The notes under the pieces were generated by a model. It made no database searches and had not been told where the DNA came from. It saw nothing but the letters and a program-made list of their open reading frames with translations. A stretch of DNA of 64,000 nucleotides from an uncultured Prevotellaceae bacterium (GTDB lineage Bacteria; Bacteroidota; Bacteroidia; Bacteroidales; Bacteroidaceae), in contig CADAAR010000020.1 of assembly GCA_902785945.1 (NCBI GenBank), forward strand, positions 1 to 64,000, in the 5' to 3' direction. Shown one piece after another: positions 45,901-55,807 of this stretch (the first letter of the stretch is position 1; every line of letters begins with the position of its first letter). A program made the position numbers and the translations under genes.

Positions 45901-47438
45901 TTACCTTGTGTAGGGTTGTTCGAGGTGTTCTTCAGCGTCTTCACAAACAGAGCCTGTCCTGTCTGGGTGTTGTCGCTGGCGAATTCTCCCACCTGGAATG
46001 TCTGACCGCCTGCTGTAAACTCATAGGCCACAGCCAGTACCTGGTCAGTCTGCAGACCAGTTTTTAGTGAGATATAACCCAGGGCTTTGTTAACTGTATA
46101 TTCCGATGAGTTAAGCAGTCGTGCACTCGATAGTTTCTCATAGTCCACGCCACCTTCGAAATCCTGAATGCCTGCCAGTACGGTGCTTGCCTGGTCAATA
46201 TCGCGGGCATCGGCATATTGGCTGACGATGGTCTGATATTCGGTGTTGGCTGCGTTACAGGGTACCATTTCGCCTGTCAGTGCCCAATGATGATTGCTCA
46301 CTCTTGTATTCTCACCTAAGTCTGTCAGGGCAATGATGTTACGGGTGTTCGAGGTGGTACCCGTTTTATTTGTAATCCACACCTCTACGCGATTGATTTC
46401 AATGCCTGTTGTCAGGTTTGGCAGGGTCGACATCGCCTGGTCGTAATGCTCGCGGAAGTAGTGTGAGAGGAAGAAGTGACGGTTTTCCTCGTAGTCGGCA
46501 GCGTTCAGTTCGAAGGCTGTGGTCTGTGTGCCGCCTTTTGCAGAGACGCTCTTTGTGGCGGATTTCTTCTGTGAGACTACCGTCTGGAGCTTCAGTTTTC
46601 CAAACTGCATGTCCGTACGGATACCAAACAAACTGGAGGCACCTTTCACCAGCGAGTTGTTTGAGGGAAAGCTCACGTTACCACCCTCTACCAGTTTGAT
46701 GATTTCGTCTTCCTTACCGTCATACTTTAACTTCATGTTCTGCGTGTCAAAGTCGAAGGTGGCATCGGTGTTGTAGTTAAGATTCATGTTCACCTTGTCG
46801 CCCACCTTACCATTCACGTTTAGGTTGATCTTTTCGTCGAAGTCAAAGCTGGTGGTCTTACGGTTACGGATGGGCAGCGAGGGATTGTCGATGTTCTTCA
46901 TCGTGGCACCCAACTTCAGTTCTGCTGTTCCTTGGGTCTTGATGCGCACACCACCAGGACCGAAGATTTTTTCTGCCGGACCCAGATCGAAGTGCATATC
47001 TGCAAAAGAGAACTTATCCTTACCCTCAGTCTTTACATTCTCTGCATCTTTCTGACGGAAGAAATCATGCAGCGCGCGTCTCTCACTCCATTTCTGATAC
47101 TCCTCAGGGGTCATAATGACTGGGGCATTCAGATAAGTGTCGCCGATCTTCGAACCAATGAGATACAGGTTCAGCGAGTCATCGTATTCCACTGTCTGAC
47201 GGATATTGTCGGGCATCTTCAGGTCGAGGGCTGACGAGTCGAGGTCTTCCACCAGCAGGGGAGCAATTTTTTGTATTTTCCAACGGGGATGCAGTAGTGA
47301 GTCAGGAATGTCTTCATCGTCTACAGCGGATACAGGCTGAGCCTTTGGCGCAGGCTTCTTTTGCGTCTTGTTATCCTGTGGTGCAGCAATTGCCACGATG
47401 CTTAACAGGACTAATCCGATATAGACGAATCGCTTCAC
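39918..47438 (-). CDS. sprA: Type IX secretion system outer-membrane translocon SprA
   Basis: The giant beta-barrel pore (36 strands in the solved homologue) that exports T9SS cargo. The 2506 residues are normal for SprA/Sov. Signal peptide about 1-19, then family segments such as '[22 protein letters not shown]', '[22 protein letters not shown]', '[20 protein letters not shown]' and a long barrel ending '[15 protein letters not shown]' (quoted in parts). A Ser/Lys/Asp/Glu repeat (about 1913-1935, '[18 protein letters not shown]') is encoded by 9-base units at 41628-41690 and probably forms an external or periplasmic loop. It overlaps ruvA by 4 bp, the usual Bacteroidetes order ruvA-sprA. At least three proteins in this window carry tails it could export. 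Confidence 0.96.
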   Translation of the reverse strand: MKRFVYIGLVLLSIVAIAAPQDNKTQKKPAPKAQPVSAVDDEDIPDSLLHPRWKIQKIAPLLVEDLDSSALDLKMPDNIRQTVEYDDSLNLYLIGSKIGDTYLNAPVIMTPEEYQKWSERRALHDFFRQKDAENVKTEGKDKFSFADMHFDLGPAEKIFGPGGVRIKTQGTAELKLGATMKNIDNPSLPIRNRKTTSFDFDEKINLNVNGKVGDKVNMNLNYNTDATFDFDTQNMKLKYDGKEDEIIKLVEGGNVSFPSNNSLVKGASSLFGIRTDMQFGKLKLQTVVSQKKSATKSVSAKGGTQTTAFELNAADYEENRHFFLSHYFREHYDQAMSTLPNLTTGIEINRVEVWITNKTGTTSNTRNIIALTDLGENTRVSNHHWALTGEMVPCNAANTEYQTIVSQYADARDIDQASTVLAGIQDFEGGVDYEKLSSARLLNSSEYTVNKALGYISLKTGLQTDQVLAVAYEFTAGGQTFQVGEFASDNTQTGQALFVKTLKNTSNNPTQGNWDLMMKNVYYLASTVERTKFRLDIKYQSDTAGVYLTYIPDQRVKEQTLLRMLGCDRLDNNNKNHSNGYFDFVEGYTVSNGRVFLPSAEPFGDYLRNQLTAKGLSDAEADKYVFNQLYDSTKTVAKQVAEKNKYVMTGQYKGRSANVISLDAGYVPQGSVVVTAGGVTLQEGSDYSVDYNAGEVTILNQSIIDAGTNVNVSLESNTEYGMQRKTMLGLNWEYDFTKNFQIGGTIMHLSEQALISKVQMGEEPLRNTIWGLNVNWKQDSQWLTSMLNKIPLLHVKDPSHITFTGEFAHLIAGSASGTQDNASYIDDFENTKNYIPVGEPKQWTISSVPTMFRESSDKTGVTSGYNRALLSWYNIDPIFTRHSSTLTPSHIKSDLEQLSNHYVREVYVKELYPNRQQSTYSGATSTLSVLNLAYYPEERGPYNLTTDLNSNGTLRQPETKWGGMMRRLETTDFEQANIEYIEFWMLDPYIYLREQGNASDYSGDLYFNLGEVSEDILRDGKKFYESGMPVDGTSSFTDTQWGRIPIQATQTYAFATTSGSRALQDVGFNGLNDEQEREFGAYKEWLDALGGIVTNDSILQAWRNDPANDNYHYYRGSDFDNEQKSILDRYKRINNPQGNSPDTDDRTESYDTSYKTGPDVEDINQDFTLNEYERYYQYRVHISPEILDAYRNGNAVPGSYITDMRTSGVKLRNGDTTSVNWFQFRIPVTEYERKEGSIADFSSIRFMRMFLTNFQKPIVLRFGSLDLVRGEWRIYKQNLSGGLETGTVKVSAVNIEENNDKQPVNYVLPPGISRVTDPSQPQLVENNEQALNIVVENLSPQESKAVYKNSNYDLRQYKRMQMFVHANHLLPDQTSLKDNQLAVFIRLGSDYKSNYYEYEIPLKLTPDRNTYSRYSTTDRREVWPEDNMLDIDLSVFTTLKKERNKLKAQGVASYNQMFTAHDEKRPNNKVSIMGNPTLGEVKTMVIGVRNVSGENKSGEVWVNELRLLETNNDGGWAASGNLQVQLSDFGSVNVTGRYIGDGFGGLEESVMQRNTDTQKQYSVTTSLELGKLFPEKAQVSAPLYYSVTKDEVRPRYNPLDSDMRLKDALDAAADQQERDSIESLAVTKTTNTNFSLSNVRWGLKTKKHPMPYDPGNFSFSYSHAHQYTSGETTVYEKRDEWRGALNYSYSPVYKTWEPFSKLKGKSKWLNFPKALGFNYLPQSINFNSTISREYYELQERDLEDLSGQKLPLIFNEQFLWNRDFSLRWDFTKNLHFSFQSATHAQIEEPYTPVNKDLYADRYYAWKDSVWQSIKNLGTPLDYQQQTTVSYQLPLNKLPILDWLNSDASYTANYSWTRGTELEDGTSLGNIINSRRNVNINATLNMETLYNHFPFLKKVNERFKKAIPKKTPTKKASTSSKSEKSEKSDKSENSDKSDKAAKTKPTSKNSYQREITLKPDTTITVAHNKKSKRLRVTAKTKDGKLYKLKYKVIDENKILIKTKDTVDIKLSVMTKPSLETKWWYKPAQSAAHLLMMVRSINLSYRNQYQMNLPGFMPNIGDAFGQRTSGGLTPGLDFAFGTIGDDYLDKALANNWLMHNDNVANPATINSSNDLQLRATLEPMRDLKIDLNASRTDTRAQRIQYMYEGKPTTHSGSFNMTTISLKGALEGMGDANNGYQSSTFDKFRSLLSEYSARVAEQYPEAGTAYGGSTVTNVNPYSADVMIPAFLSAYTSSGGSLKLFPTLTRMLPNWTIRYSGLSKLTWFSNHFKSFNINHSYKSVFSIGSYASYSAWREYMGDLGFTIDQATGMLQPSSMYNVSTVSINEAFSPLIGADATLQNDLTLKLEYRTTRVLNLSMTSVQINEARSNDIVLGAGYKIRDFNLFGAGGNRKVRKAQNRGKSKTQTTQTTQTTKGRSGGVNHDMNLRLDISFRQQAAITRDIASGTSSASSGNSAFKLSFMADYTLSRLLTLSAYYDQQTNTPLLSSSSYPTTTRDFGLSLKFSLTR
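41628..41690 (-). repeat. 9-base tandem repeat inside sprA
   Basis: About seven imperfect units of the form TCTGATTTN (plus strand) encode (Ser-Asp/Glu-Lys)n. A multiple of three bases, so length changes would not shift the frame. Confidence 0.75.
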
Positions 47439-48037
47439 TTAATCTGCTTCAGTGCCAACTTTACCACTTGTTCCACAGGCAGATCCGGCTGCTCCTGCAG
47501 AATCTGCAGCACCACCTTCTGTGTTGGTGCAGGTGCAAAGCCCAACATGGTCAAAGCCGATACGGCTTCGTCTTTCACCTGGTTGTTTACGGGGGCTATC
47601 ATCTGTCCGCCAACGGGTATTTCGTCGGCGATGCCAAGAGCTACGATTTTGTCTCTCAGGTCAACGATGATGCGTTGGGCCGTCATCTTGCCGATGCCTT
47701 TGATGCCCTGTATCAGTCGTGCATTGCCTGTAGAAATAGCATTGCACAACTCGCTTATGCTCATGCCCGAGAGCATCATCCTTGCTGTATTAGCACCTAC
47801 GCCATTAACGGTGATGAGCAGCTCAAACATCTCACGCTCTTTCTTGTTCACGAAGCCGAAGAGCACGTAGGCATCCTCGCGAATAGCCTCGTGCACATAG
47901 AGTTTCACTTCCTTCTTGCCTTGTATGGCACTGAAAGTGTTCAGCGAGATGTTTAGTCCGTAACCTACTCCGGCAGCCTCTACAGTTGCCAGCGCGGGGG
48001 TCAGTTCGGTTAACTCCCCCTTGATATATTCTATCAT
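47435..48037 (-). CDS. ruvA: Holliday junction branch migration protein RuvA
   Basis: Binds four-way junctions and loads the RuvB helicase. The 200 residues start '[21 protein letters not shown]' (OB domain), contain the two HhH motifs ('[17 protein letters not shown]', '[20 protein letters not shown]'), and a C-terminal domain III ('[21 protein letters not shown]'). The frame extends upstream to 48082, but the family N-terminus fixes the ATG at 48037. It overlaps sprA (ATGA). Confidence 0.95.
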   Translation of the reverse strand: MIEYIKGELTELTPALATVEAAGVGYGLNISLNTFSAIQGKKEVKLYVHEAIREDAYVLFGFVNKKEREMFELLITVNGVGANTARMMLSGMSISELCNAISTGNARLIQGIKGIGKMTAQRIIVDLRDKIVALGIADEIPVGGQMIAPVNNQVKDEAVSALTMLGFAPAPTQKVVLQILQEQPDLPVEQVVKLALKQIK

Positions 48038-48076
48038 ACCTTTATTTATTTTGTATATATACAACCATATAAACGC

Positions 48077-48115
48077 AAACATCCCCGCATTTATTGTGTC
48101 TGCGGGGATGTTTGT
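48077..48115 (-). terminator. Terminator between the CE6 esterase gene and ruvA
   Basis: AAACATCCCCGC (48077-48088) pairs perfectly with GCGGGGATGTTT (48102-48113). It lies downstream of the esterase sorting tail. It has poor T-runs, so it may act only partly. Confidence 0.65.
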
Positions 48116-48142
48116 GTGGTTTAGGGCTGCTTTATGGTGGCT

Positions 48143-49411
48143 TTATCTGACCACTTTCTTGCCTTTGACGATGTAAATACCTTTCTTCAATTGTCCATCG
48201 GTTTTCCGTCCTTGCAGGTCATAGACCTCTTCCTCACTGTCATCATTAGTATTCACAGCATTGATGGCGGCAGTGCCATCTGCCTTAACAGTAATTTCAA
48301 ACTCATGCGTCACTCCAAGGAAATCAGTAATGGTGGCGATTACCTTACCTGAGGTGCCAGGATCTCCCATAGTAATAATATTCCCGTTCTTTACTTCGTA
48401 GTCTGTGCTCGTGCAGATAGCATCTTTGATTCTTTCTTTGTGACCGTCCTAATAGGTACAACTCAGTATCAGTTTTTTTATCTGGTTATGATAGCCTTGT
48501 ATAGGGGTGGCCACGCTTTTGGGGGTAAAGAATTTCTTCAGATTGGCATTCATCTGGTACTCGGGATCCATCTTGGGTTCTATGCCCATCACTTTGAGTG
48601 CCTCGAAAGCATAGCGTCTGCCGAAGATGCGATAGCCGGCAGCAGAGAAATGCCAAGTGTCTTGACCGTTGCCAGTGATGTCCTCTGCAGTTACTATATG
48701 ACCGTTCTTGATGACCTCGGGAATCTTTTCTACTACTTTGTTGTGGTCATAGCAGCTGCCTCCTTGGTTTTTATAAAGGGTCTCACCAACGAAGATGGGA
48801 ACGCTGTCGCCACTCAATCCCAGGTCTTTGAGCATGTTGTCGTAGATGCTCTTTACCATCTTGGGCCAATTGGGATTACCGTTATTCGAGCAGCCCTGAT
48901 GCAGTAGAATACCTTTGATCACGCCTGCCTCCTGTGCCTTCTTGGCCATATCCACCAGTCGCTGATAGGGGTCGCTGCCATAGGCTCTGATACGTTCTGC
49001 CTGCCAGGAATCTGCTTTGGCCAGGATGCCGGCTATCTTATCGGGCATAAATCCCTCGATGGCGATACCGCCAATAGCGACATCCACAACACCTACCTTC
49101 ACATTACTTGGCAATGCAGCCACCATCGTACGTCCAAAATAGTCGGCCATACCCAATCCGCCCCAAGGACTGACAATGGGTGGTGTGGCCTTATACCACT
49201 CGCCCAAGTTACGCTTCGGTGAGGTGAAATTGCAGGTAGCGAGCATTTTAAATCGATCGTCCACCGTATTATCAACACTCTCCCAACGGGCGTTACCCTC
49301 CATGTTCGACTGTCCAAAACACAGATAAATGTAAAAGTTGGGATCTACCTCAGCCTGTGCGCCCAAAAGCCCTCCAACTAGGAAAACTAAACTCAAAAAA
49401 AGTCTTTTCAT
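48143..49411 (-). pseudogene. Secreted CE6-type acetylesterase split from its T9SS tail by an in-frame TAG
   Basis: The upstream part (48449-49411, 320 residues) has a signal peptide ('FLVGGLLGAQA') and a SASA/CE6 SGNH-like domain: 'YLCFGQSNMEGNA' with the nucleophile Ser, 'VGVVDVAIGGIAIEGF', 'GILLHQGCSNNGN', and 'DTWHFSAAGYRIFGRRYA' with the catalytic Asp/His region. It stops at TAG 48449-48451 right after 'LILSCTY'. The same frame then stays open for 101 codons to TAA at 48143, encoding 'DGHKERIKDAI...', a beta-rich domain and 'VYDLQGRKT...KKGIYIVKGKK', a T9SS-like tail. One base change (for example CAG to TAG) explains the break. The catalytic domain is intact, so an untethered or wrongly sorted enzyme may still be made. 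Confidence 0.8.
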
Positions 49412-49435
49412 GATGATAATTGTTGATTTTGGCTG

Positions 49436-49467
49436 CAAAGATACTGCAAATTGTGTGAAAAACCAAA
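49436..49467 (-). promoter_or_regulatory. Promoter of the CE6 esterase gene
   Basis: On the minus strand TTTG (49464-49467), a 20-base spacer and TATCTTTG (49436-49443). It fixes the ATG at 49411 rather than the longer frame to 49513. Confidence 0.75.
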
Positions 49468-49517
49468 TAAATTTGAGCTTTTCCAATTTGCAGTCTATCT
49501 TTGAGTGTAACAATCAT

Positions 49518-51182
49518 CTAATACGCTTGCTCATGCACGCCCTTGACGGCACGGCCAGAAGGATCATTCATGCCTTTGAAGGCGGCATCCCATTCGAGGG
49601 CGATAGCAGTAGAGCATGCCACAGAAGCCTCGCTGGGGACACTCTTGGCAGCAGAGTCAGATGGGAAATGCTCGGCGAAGATGCTGCGATAGTAGTACTC
49701 TTCCTTGTTCTTGGGCGGGTTGATGGGGAAGCGTTCAGCAGCATGAGCCATCTGTTCGTCTGATACGGCCTCAGAGGTAATCTGTTTGAGGGTGTCGATC
49801 CAGGAATAGCCGACACCATCGCTGAACTGTTCCTTCTGTCGCCAGGCAACTTCCTTTGGCAGCATATCGGCGAAGGCCTCGCGAACAATCTTTTTCTCCA
49901 TTGTCGTGCCTGGACACATCTTGGCCTCAGGATTCGTGCGCATAGCAACATCAAGGAATTCCTTATCGAGGAAGGGCACGCGACCTTCAACACCCCAGGC
50001 ACTCAGACTCTTGTTGGCACGCAGACAATCGTACATATACAGTTTGCCGAGTTTGCGAACGGTCTCATCATGGAAGTCTTTTGCTGTTGGGGCCTTGTGG
50101 AAATAGAGATAACCACCGAATATCTCGTCGGCACCCTCACCAGAGAGTACCATCTTAATACCCATCGACTTGATGACGCGAGCCAACAAATACATCGGCG
50201 TAGAGGCGCGGACGGTGGTGACATCGTAGGTCTCGATGAAATAGATAACATCGCGGATGGCATCCAAACCTTCCTGGATGGTGTAGTTTATTTCGTGGTG
50301 TACGGTGCCGATATGGTCAGCCACGAGTTTGGCCTTTGCCAAATCAGGCGCACCTTTCAGTCCTACGGCAAACGAGTGCAGACGGGGCCAATATGCTTTC
50401 GTCTTCGAGTCATCCTCAATACGCATCTCTGAGTATTTCTCGGCAATAGCGGAAATGACGGATGAATCCAAACCACCGCTCAAAAGCACACCATAGGGCA
50501 CATCACTCATCAACTGACGCTTTACGGCATCCTCCAATGCATCATGGATGGCCTCAACACTAGCGGGGTTATCCTTTACAGCATCATACTGCATCCAGTC
50601 GCGACGATAGTACCACTTCTGACCTGGGTCGACGCTCCAATAGTAATGACCAGGCAGGAACGGCTCGTAGCGCTCGCACTGTCCTTCGAGAGCTTTCAAT
50701 TCAGAGGCCACATACACAGTGCCGTCGCTGTCGTATCCAATATAAAGAGGTATGACGCCGATGGGGTCGCGGGCAATCAAGAACTCGTTCTTCTCTTCAT
50801 CGTAGAGCACAAAGGCAAAAATACCACTCAGATCTTCGAGGAAGTCAATACCCTTCTCGCGATAGAGAGCCAGGATAACCTCACAGTCAGAACCTGTCTG
50901 GAACTCATACTGTCCAGCATAGCGACGGCGGATTTCCTGATGGTTGTAAATCTCACCATTCACAGCCAAAACCTGCTTCTTATCAGGACTATATAAGGGC
51001 TGTCCACCTGATTCAGGGTCCACAATGCTCAGTCGCTCGTGGGCGAGAATGGCAGAGCCACCACAATAAATACCACTCCAGTCAGGTCCGCGATGACGGA
51101 TTTTCTGACTCATCTTTAAGGCCTTCTCACGCAACTCATGCGTCTGCTCCTTTACATTCAATATTGCTACGATTCCACACAT
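49518..51182 (-). CDS. asnB: Asparagine synthetase B, glutamine-hydrolysing
   Basis: Makes asparagine from aspartate, glutamine and ATP. The 554 residues start 'MCGIVAILNVK' with the class II amidotransferase nucleophile Cys2; the glutaminase part has 'RHRGPDWSGIY' and 'NGEIYNHQEIR'. The synthetase part has the PP-loop 'LLSGGLDSSVISAIAEKY' and 'LSGEGADEIFGGYLYF', and ends with an Ala/Ser-rich tail. Last gene of the nitrogen block; its ATG is 37 bases after the truncated carB, with a 7-base repeat array between. Confidence 0.95.
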   Translation of the reverse strand: MCGIVAILNVKEQTHELREKALKMSQKIRHRGPDWSGIYCGGSAILAHERLSIVDPESGGQPLYSPDKKQVLAVNGEIYNHQEIRRRYAGQYEFQTGSDCEVILALYREKGIDFLEDLSGIFAFVLYDEEKNEFLIARDPIGVIPLYIGYDSDGTVYVASELKALEGQCERYEPFLPGHYYWSVDPGQKWYYRRDWMQYDAVKDNPASVEAIHDALEDAVKRQLMSDVPYGVLLSGGLDSSVISAIAEKYSEMRIEDDSKTKAYWPRLHSFAVGLKGAPDLAKAKLVADHIGTVHHEINYTIQEGLDAIRDVIYFIETYDVTTVRASTPMYLLARVIKSMGIKMVLSGEGADEIFGGYLYFHKAPTAKDFHDETVRKLGKLYMYDCLRANKSLSAWGVEGRVPFLDKEFLDVAMRTNPEAKMCPGTTMEKKIVREAFADMLPKEVAWRQKEQFSDGVGYSWIDTLKQITSEAVSDEQMAHAAERFPINPPKNKEEYYYRSIFAEHFPSDSAAKSVPSEASVACSTAIALEWDAAFKGMNDPSGRAVKGVHEQAY

Positions 51183-51186
51183 AATA

Positions 51187-51227
51187 TCATTTACAATTTG
51201 ACGATTTACAATTTACAATTTAAAGAT
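51187..51227. repeat. 7-base tandem repeat (ATTTACA type) at the truncated end of carB
   Basis: ATTTACA, ATTTGACG, ATTTACA, ATTTACA, ATTTAAA: five near-heptads between carB and asnB. The carB stop codon lies in the first unit on the minus strand, so the array begins exactly where carB homology ends. Confidence 0.8.
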
Positions 51228-52920
51228 AAGAAAGATAGAGATAATTGGTCTGGGCGGGATATTCCGCTGCAAGGGTGTCAATCTGGTTGACGGTAGGTAC
51301 GAGTCCCAGTATCTTACGCCATTTGCGGATAGTGAGACCAGCCTGTTCCATCTTCATGCGGTTCTCCAAACCGATGGCACGGGCTATCTGAAAATCGGAG
51401 AAACCATAGACCTTGGCTGCACGCAACAGCAGGGCTACCTCTGGCGATTGCAGATACTCCTTGAATTCGCTGGGTTCCATAAATTCTGATACCTCAGACA
51501 GATGGGCGTACTCTTTCAGTTGCTGGTCGATATCGACGATATGCTTCAATTTCTGCAAGAACCAACGGTCAATCATCGTCAACTGGTGTATCTGTTCGAT
51601 GGTATAGCCAATCTTCAGGGCCTTCGACACCACGAAAATACGCATATCCGTAGGTTCATGCAGGGATTTTTCAATATCTGGTATCTTGATGGCGTGGTTC
51701 TCTACGAATCCGTGCATACCTTGTCCGATCATACGCAAACCCTTCTGCAGCGCTTCCTCAAACGTGCGACCAATGGCCATCACCTCACCCACGCTCTTCA
51801 TCGATGAGCCAAGCTGACGCTTTACGCCTTGGAACTTTGTCAGATCCCAACGAGGGATTTTTACGACCACATAGTCGAGGGCTGGCTCAAAGAAGGCACT
51901 GGTGGTCTTGGTCACGGAGTTCTTCAAGTCAAAGAGACCATAACCCAATCCTAGTTTGGCAGCGACGAAAGCCAAGGGATAACCTGTTGCCTTCGAAGCC
52001 AGAGCGGAAGAACGACTCAGACGGGCATTCACCTCGATAACACGATAGTCTTCTGAATTAGGGTCGAGGGCGTACTGCACATTGCATTCTCCTACGATGC
52101 CGATATGACGGATAATCTTAATGGCGAGAGCACGCAGTTTGTGATACTCACTATTGGTAAGCGTCTGCGATGGAGCCACCACAATCGATTCGCCCGTATG
52201 AATACCCAGTGGGTCGAAGTTCTCCATATTACAAACGGTGATGCAGTTGTCATACTTGTCGCGCACTACTTCGTATTCTATCTCCTTCCAGCCTTTGAGC
52301 GATTTCTCCACCAATACCTGTGGCGAGAATGAGAAGGCTTCCTCGGCCTGTGCCAATAATTCTTCTTCGTTGTCGCAGAAGCCTGAGCCCAGACCACCAA
52401 GGGCGTAGGCAGCACGCAGAATCACCGGGAAACCTAATTCATGCGCTGCTTTCTGCACCTCTTCGACGGTAGAACAAGCCTCGCTTTTGATGGTCTTCAC
52501 GTCGATCTCATCGAGGCGCTTTACAAACAGGTCGCGGTCTTCTGTATCGATGATGGCCTGAACGGGGGTGCCTAATACCTCGACACCGTATTTCTCCAGC
52601 ACACCCTTCTCGTAGAGTTCTACACCGCAGTTCAATGCCGTCTGTCCACCAAAACTCAAAAGGATGCCGTCAGGACGTTCTTTCTCAATGATGCGCTCCA
52701 CGAACTCTGCCTTAACGGGTTGGAAATACACCGTATCAGCCACTCCTTTCGAAGTCTGCACTGTAGCGATATTGGGGTTGATCAGCACTGAGTGGATGCC
52801 TTCTTCCTTCAGTGCCTTTAACGCCTGGGCACCGCTATAGTCGAACTCACCAGCCTGACCAATCTTCAAAGCTCCTGAACCCAGAAGCAATACCTTTTTT
52901 ATCTCTTTCCTTTCCATCAT
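51220..52920 (-). CDS. carB: Carbamoyl-phosphate synthase large subunit, N-terminal half only
   Basis: Full CarB is about 1,070 residues: carboxyphosphate ATP-grasp unit, oligomerisation domain, carbamate ATP-grasp unit, regulatory domain. This gene has 566 residues. The first ATP-grasp unit is complete ('[21 protein letters not shown]', '[17 protein letters not shown]', '[12 protein letters not shown]', '[24 protein letters not shown]', in parts). It then has the oligomerisation domain to '[22 protein letters not shown]' and stops. The second ATP-grasp unit and regulatory domain are missing from the window. The stop falls in the first unit of an ATTTACA array. Either recombination removed the 3' half, or it is encoded elsewhere as in naturally split archaeal CarB, or the assembly lost it. 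Start overlaps carA by 4 bp. Confidence 0.88.
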   Translation of the reverse strand: MMERKEIKKVLLLGSGALKIGQAGEFDYSGAQALKALKEEGIHSVLINPNIATVQTSKGVADTVYFQPVKAEFVERIIEKERPDGILLSFGGQTALNCGVELYEKGVLEKYGVEVLGTPVQAIIDTEDRDLFVKRLDEIDVKTIKSEACSTVEEVQKAAHELGFPVILRAAYALGGLGSGFCDNEEELLAQAEEAFSFSPQVLVEKSLKGWKEIEYEVVRDKYDNCITVCNMENFDPLGIHTGESIVVAPSQTLTNSEYHKLRALAIKIIRHIGIVGECNVQYALDPNSEDYRVIEVNARLSRSSALASKATGYPLAFVAAKLGLGYGLFDLKNSVTKTTSAFFEPALDYVVVKIPRWDLTKFQGVKRQLGSSMKSVGEVMAIGRTFEEALQKGLRMIGQGMHGFVENHAIKIPDIEKSLHEPTDMRIFVVSKALKIGYTIEQIHQLTMIDRWFLQKLKHIVDIDQQLKEYAHLSEVSEFMEPSEFKEYLQSPEVALLLRAAKVYGFSDFQIARAIGLENRMKMEQAGLTIRKWRKILGLVPTVNQIDTLAAEYPAQTNYLYLSYL

Positions 52921-54068
52921 CCAAGCATCTTTACAAATTCATCAAACAAAAACTCTGTATCCACTGGTCCTGAACAAGCCTCTGGGTGGAACTGTGCCGA
53001 CATCCAGGGATTGGTCTTGTGGCGGATACCCTCATTCGAACCGTCGTTCATATTCACGAACAGCGGTTCCCAGTTAGAAGGTAGGGTGGAGTCATCGACT
53101 GCATAACCGTGATTCTGCGAAGTGATAAAGCACTGGGTAGTGCCGACCTTCTGCACAGGTTGGTTGTGCGAGCGATGACCGTATTTCAGTTTGTAGGTCT
53201 TGGCGCCTGCGGCCTTCGCCAATAATTGGTTGCCAAGACAGATACCCATACACGGCCTAACTTTCTCATTATTCAGGAACGTCTGAATATTCGCTACCGT
53301 CTTGCTGCATTGTTCAGGGTCACCAGGACCATTTGCCAAGAACAGTCCATCAAACTCCAACTGGTTGAAATCATAGTCCCAGGGTACACGTACCACCTCG
53401 ATGCCGCGCTTAATCAGGCAACGGATGATATTTGCCTTCACGCCGCAATCCACAAGCACGACGCGCGGAAGTGAAGAGTGAAGAGTGAAGAGTGAAGAAT
53501 TTGCTGCCGCTTTCATATCGGGCCGATATGTTATCACCTCCTTGCAACTCACCTTCTCTACCCAATTCACGCTACCGTAGTCTTTTTCTGATTCAGGGAA
53601 CGCGGTAGCAAATTCTTCACTCTTCACTCTTAACTCTTCACTAATCTCGATTTTGCCCATCATTACGCCGCTTTCTCGCAGCACCTTCGTCAGTCGTCTT
53701 GTATCGATGCCTGTGATAGCGGGAATCTTCTCTCTTTTCAGCCAAGAGGCCAAGCTCTCGCGCGCATTCCAATGCGAATAGGTCTCACTATAATCGGCTA
53801 CCACCAGTGCCTTAGCGTGAATCTTCTCGCTCTCCATAAACAGCGGCAGACCGTTTTCCCCTAAACCAGTATCAGGCACACCATAGTTGCCTATCAACGG
53901 ATAGGTCGTTACCAATATCTGCCCCGCATAACTGGGGTCTGTCAAACTCTCAGGATAGCCCGTCATTGCGGTGTTGAACACCACCTCGCCAACCGTGTTG
54001 GTATCATAACCAAACGACCAGCCCACAAACTGACTGCCATCTTCGAGTATTAATCTTGCTATTTTCAT
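52917..54068 (-). CDS. carA: Carbamoyl-phosphate synthase small subunit with two in-frame repeat insertions
   Basis: Glutaminase subunit that feeds ammonia to CarB. The 383 residues have the N-terminal CPSase_sm domain ('[15 protein letters not shown]', '[17 protein letters not shown]', '[15 protein letters not shown]') and the GATase domain with Cys in '[14 protein letters not shown]' and His-Glu in '[10 protein letters not shown]'. Between them are two peptides absent from homologues as I know them: '[12 protein letters not shown]' (about 142-155) and '[13 protein letters not shown]' (about 186-200). These are opposite-strand translations of one repeat, at 53602-53643 and 53470-53510. They sit in the interdomain linker, so activity is probably kept. 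Overlaps purF-like (TAATG) and carB (ATGA). Confidence 0.94.
   Translation of the reverse strand: MKIARLILEDGSQFVGWSFGYDTNTVGEVVFNTAMTGYPESLTDPSYAGQILVTTYPLIGNYGVPDTGLGENGLPLFMESEKIHAKALVVADYSETYSHWNARESLASWLKREKIPAITGIDTRRLTKVLRESGVMMGKIEISEELRVKSEEFATAFPESEKDYGSVNWVEKVSCKEVITYRPDMKAAANSSLFTLHSSLPRVVLVDCGVKANIIRCLIKRGIEVVRVPWDYDFNQLEFDGLFLANGPGDPEQCSKTVANIQTFLNNEKVRPCMGICLGNQLLAKAAGAKTYKLKYGHRSHNQPVQKVGTTQCFITSQNHGYAVDDSTLPSNWEPLFVNMNDGSNEGIRHKTNPWMSAQFHPEACSGPVDTEFLFDEFVKMLG
53470..53510 (+). repeat. GAAGAGT-type coding repeat, copy A (carA)
   Basis: Four near-perfect 7-base units (AGTGAAG) followed by AATTTGCTGCCGC. It is read by carA on the other strand as '[13 protein letters not shown]'. 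Inverted relative to copy B in the same gene. Confidence 0.85.
53602..53643 (-). repeat. GAAGAGT-type coding repeat, copy B (carA)
   Basis: GCGGTAGCAAATTC followed by four CTTCACT-type heptads: the reverse complement of copy A with a few changes. Read in carA as '[14 protein letters not shown]'. Confidence 0.85.
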
Positions 54069-55807
54069 TATAGTTGTAATTTCAAAGTTTGCTCTACATA
54101 ATTTACAAAGGCATTGTTACAAAGGCGAATGCCGCCAGGGGTGGGGTAGTGGCCCGTGAAGTACCAGTCGCCAGGATGATTAGGACAGGCGTGATGCAAG
54201 CCCTCGATACTCTGGAACACCAGTTCTACAGGCGACTGCATACCCTCAGGACGCAGCATCTCCACAATCTTCGCGTTGATTTCATCGACGGTGAATGGCT
54301 CATAAATATTTCGCACATGGTTCAGCGACGCTGGCGAATACTTGCAGGCCTTATATGTATCGGCAATCAGATTCTGCATGCCCCTATCCTTAATCAAAGC
54401 GATAGCCGCACGGAAGGCACAAAGCTCCTCCAGACGCGACATATCGATGCCGTAGTAATCTGGATAACGGATCTGCGGTGAACTCGAGACCATCACGATC
54501 TTCTTGGGATGCAGACGGTCGAGAATCTTGAAGATACTCTCTTTCAGCGTCGTGCCTCGCACTATCGAGTCGTCGATGATCACGAGGTTATCCTTTCCTG
54601 CCTCCAGCGAACCATAACTGATATCATAGACGTGAGCAGCCAGATCGTTACGCTCAGAGTTGTCTGCGATAAAGGTGCGCAGTTTGATATCTTTCCAAAC
54701 CACCTTTTCTGTGCGAACCTCTCCGTGCAACTTGCGGAAACCATCCGTCATACCATAGAAGGCAACCTCAGCGGTATTGGGAATATACGAAAAGACCGTA
54801 TGATCCACATCGCCGTCGATAGCCTTGAGGATAGCAGGCGTGAGTTGTTCGCCCAGACGTTTGCGTTCCTGATAGATGTCACGATCAGAACCACGACTGA
54901 AATAAATCCTCTCAAACGAGCAGGCACTCAGTGGCTGCGCAGGCATAATCTGTTCCAATTGGCTCTCACCATTCTTATGTACGATGAGTGCCTCGCCTGG
55001 TTGGAGTTCACAGATGTCCTCTGCCTGCAAGTCAAACGTCGTCTGCAGCACGGGTCGCTCGCTGGCCAATGCAATCATCTCGTCATCGCGATAGTAGAAC
55101 GCAGGGCGGATGCCCCAAGGGTCACGCACACTGAACATCTCGCCGCTTCCCGTCAATCCGCACATCACATATCCACCATCATAATGACTCATTGTGGTTT
55201 TCAGCACATTCGCCATCTCCACATGGTTGTCGATATAATCCGTAATAGCGGTGTCCTTCAATCCCTGCTCTTTCGCGAGGGCATAGAGTCGCTCTACCTC
55301 ACGGTCTAGACGGTGTCCCATCAGTTCGAGGGTGATATATGAATCACCATAGATACGTGGCGACTGACCCTGTAAGGTGAGGAACTGAAAGACCTCGTCG
55401 ATATTCGTCATGTTGAAGTTGCCGCACAGACAGAGGTTTTTCGCCCGCCAGTTGTTACGACGCAGGAAGGGATGCACAAACGTCAGCCCGCTCTTGCCTG
55501 TGGTCGAATAGCGCAGATGTCCCATCAGCAGTTCACCAGCCATCTCCTCCGTCACACGAGAAAAAATCTCCGTGATGGCGTCCTTGCCCTCGGCCTTCTC
55601 ACGGAACATATACTCCGTGCCTGGCTCCTTCGTCAGACTGACGGAAGCGATACCAGCACCCTCCTGTCCGCGATTGTGTTGCTTCTCCATCATCAGGTAG
55701 AGTTTATTGAAACCATAGCGCCACGAACCGTATTTCTGCTCGTAGTAGCTCAGCGGCTTCAACAGGCGGATCATCGCCACACCACACTCATGCTTCAACT
55801 CTTCCAT
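54068..55807 (-). CDS. purF: Amidophosphoribosyltransferase-like glutamine amidotransferase, long Bacteroidetes form
   Basis: PurF makes 5-phosphoribosylamine from PRPP and glutamine. The N-terminal class II glutaminase begins 'MEELKHECGVAMIRLL', with the nucleophile Cys8 after a short propeptide as in Bacillus-type PurF, then 'RGQEGAGIAS', 'LLMGHLRYSTTG' and 'CGNFNMTN'. The PRPP site is 'LVIIDDSIVRGTTLKESIF'. At 579 residues it is longer than the usual 470-510 and has several insertions, so it may be a paralogue of the housekeeping PurF; I use the symbol with that caution. The start is the ATG at 55807, 12 bases inside the pyrG end. Third gene of the amt1-pyrG-purF-carA-carB-asnB run. Confidence 0.85.
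   Translation of the reverse strand: MEELKHECGVAMIRLLKPLSYYEQKYGSWRYGFNKLYLMMEKQHNRGQEGAGIASVSLTKEPGTEYMFREKAEGKDAITEIFSRVTEEMAGELLMGHLRYSTTGKSGLTFVHPFLRRNNWRAKNLCLCGNFNMTNIDEVFQFLTLQGQSPRIYGDSYITLELMGHRLDREVERLYALAKEQGLKDTAITDYIDNHVEMANVLKTTMSHYDGGYVMCGLTGSGEMFSVRDPWGIRPAFYYRDDEMIALASERPVLQTTFDLQAEDICELQPGEALIVHKNGESQLEQIMPAQPLSACSFERIYFSRGSDRDIYQERKRLGEQLTPAILKAIDGDVDHTVFSYIPNTAEVAFYGMTDGFRKLHGEVRTEKVVWKDIKLRTFIADNSERNDLAAHVYDISYGSLEAGKDNLVIIDDSIVRGTTLKESIFKILDRLHPKKIVMVSSSPQIRYPDYYGIDMSRLEELCAFRAAIALIKDRGMQNLIADTYKACKYSPASLNHVRNIYEPFTVDEINAKIVEMLRPEGMQSPVELVFQSIEGLHHACPNHPGDWYFTGHYPTPGGIRLCNNAFVNYVEQTLKLQL

Noticed and set aside
48449..48451. TAG recoded to glutamine throughout this genome
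   Set aside because: glxK ends normally at TAG (63218-63220) and all other genes read with the standard code, so a local mutation is simpler.
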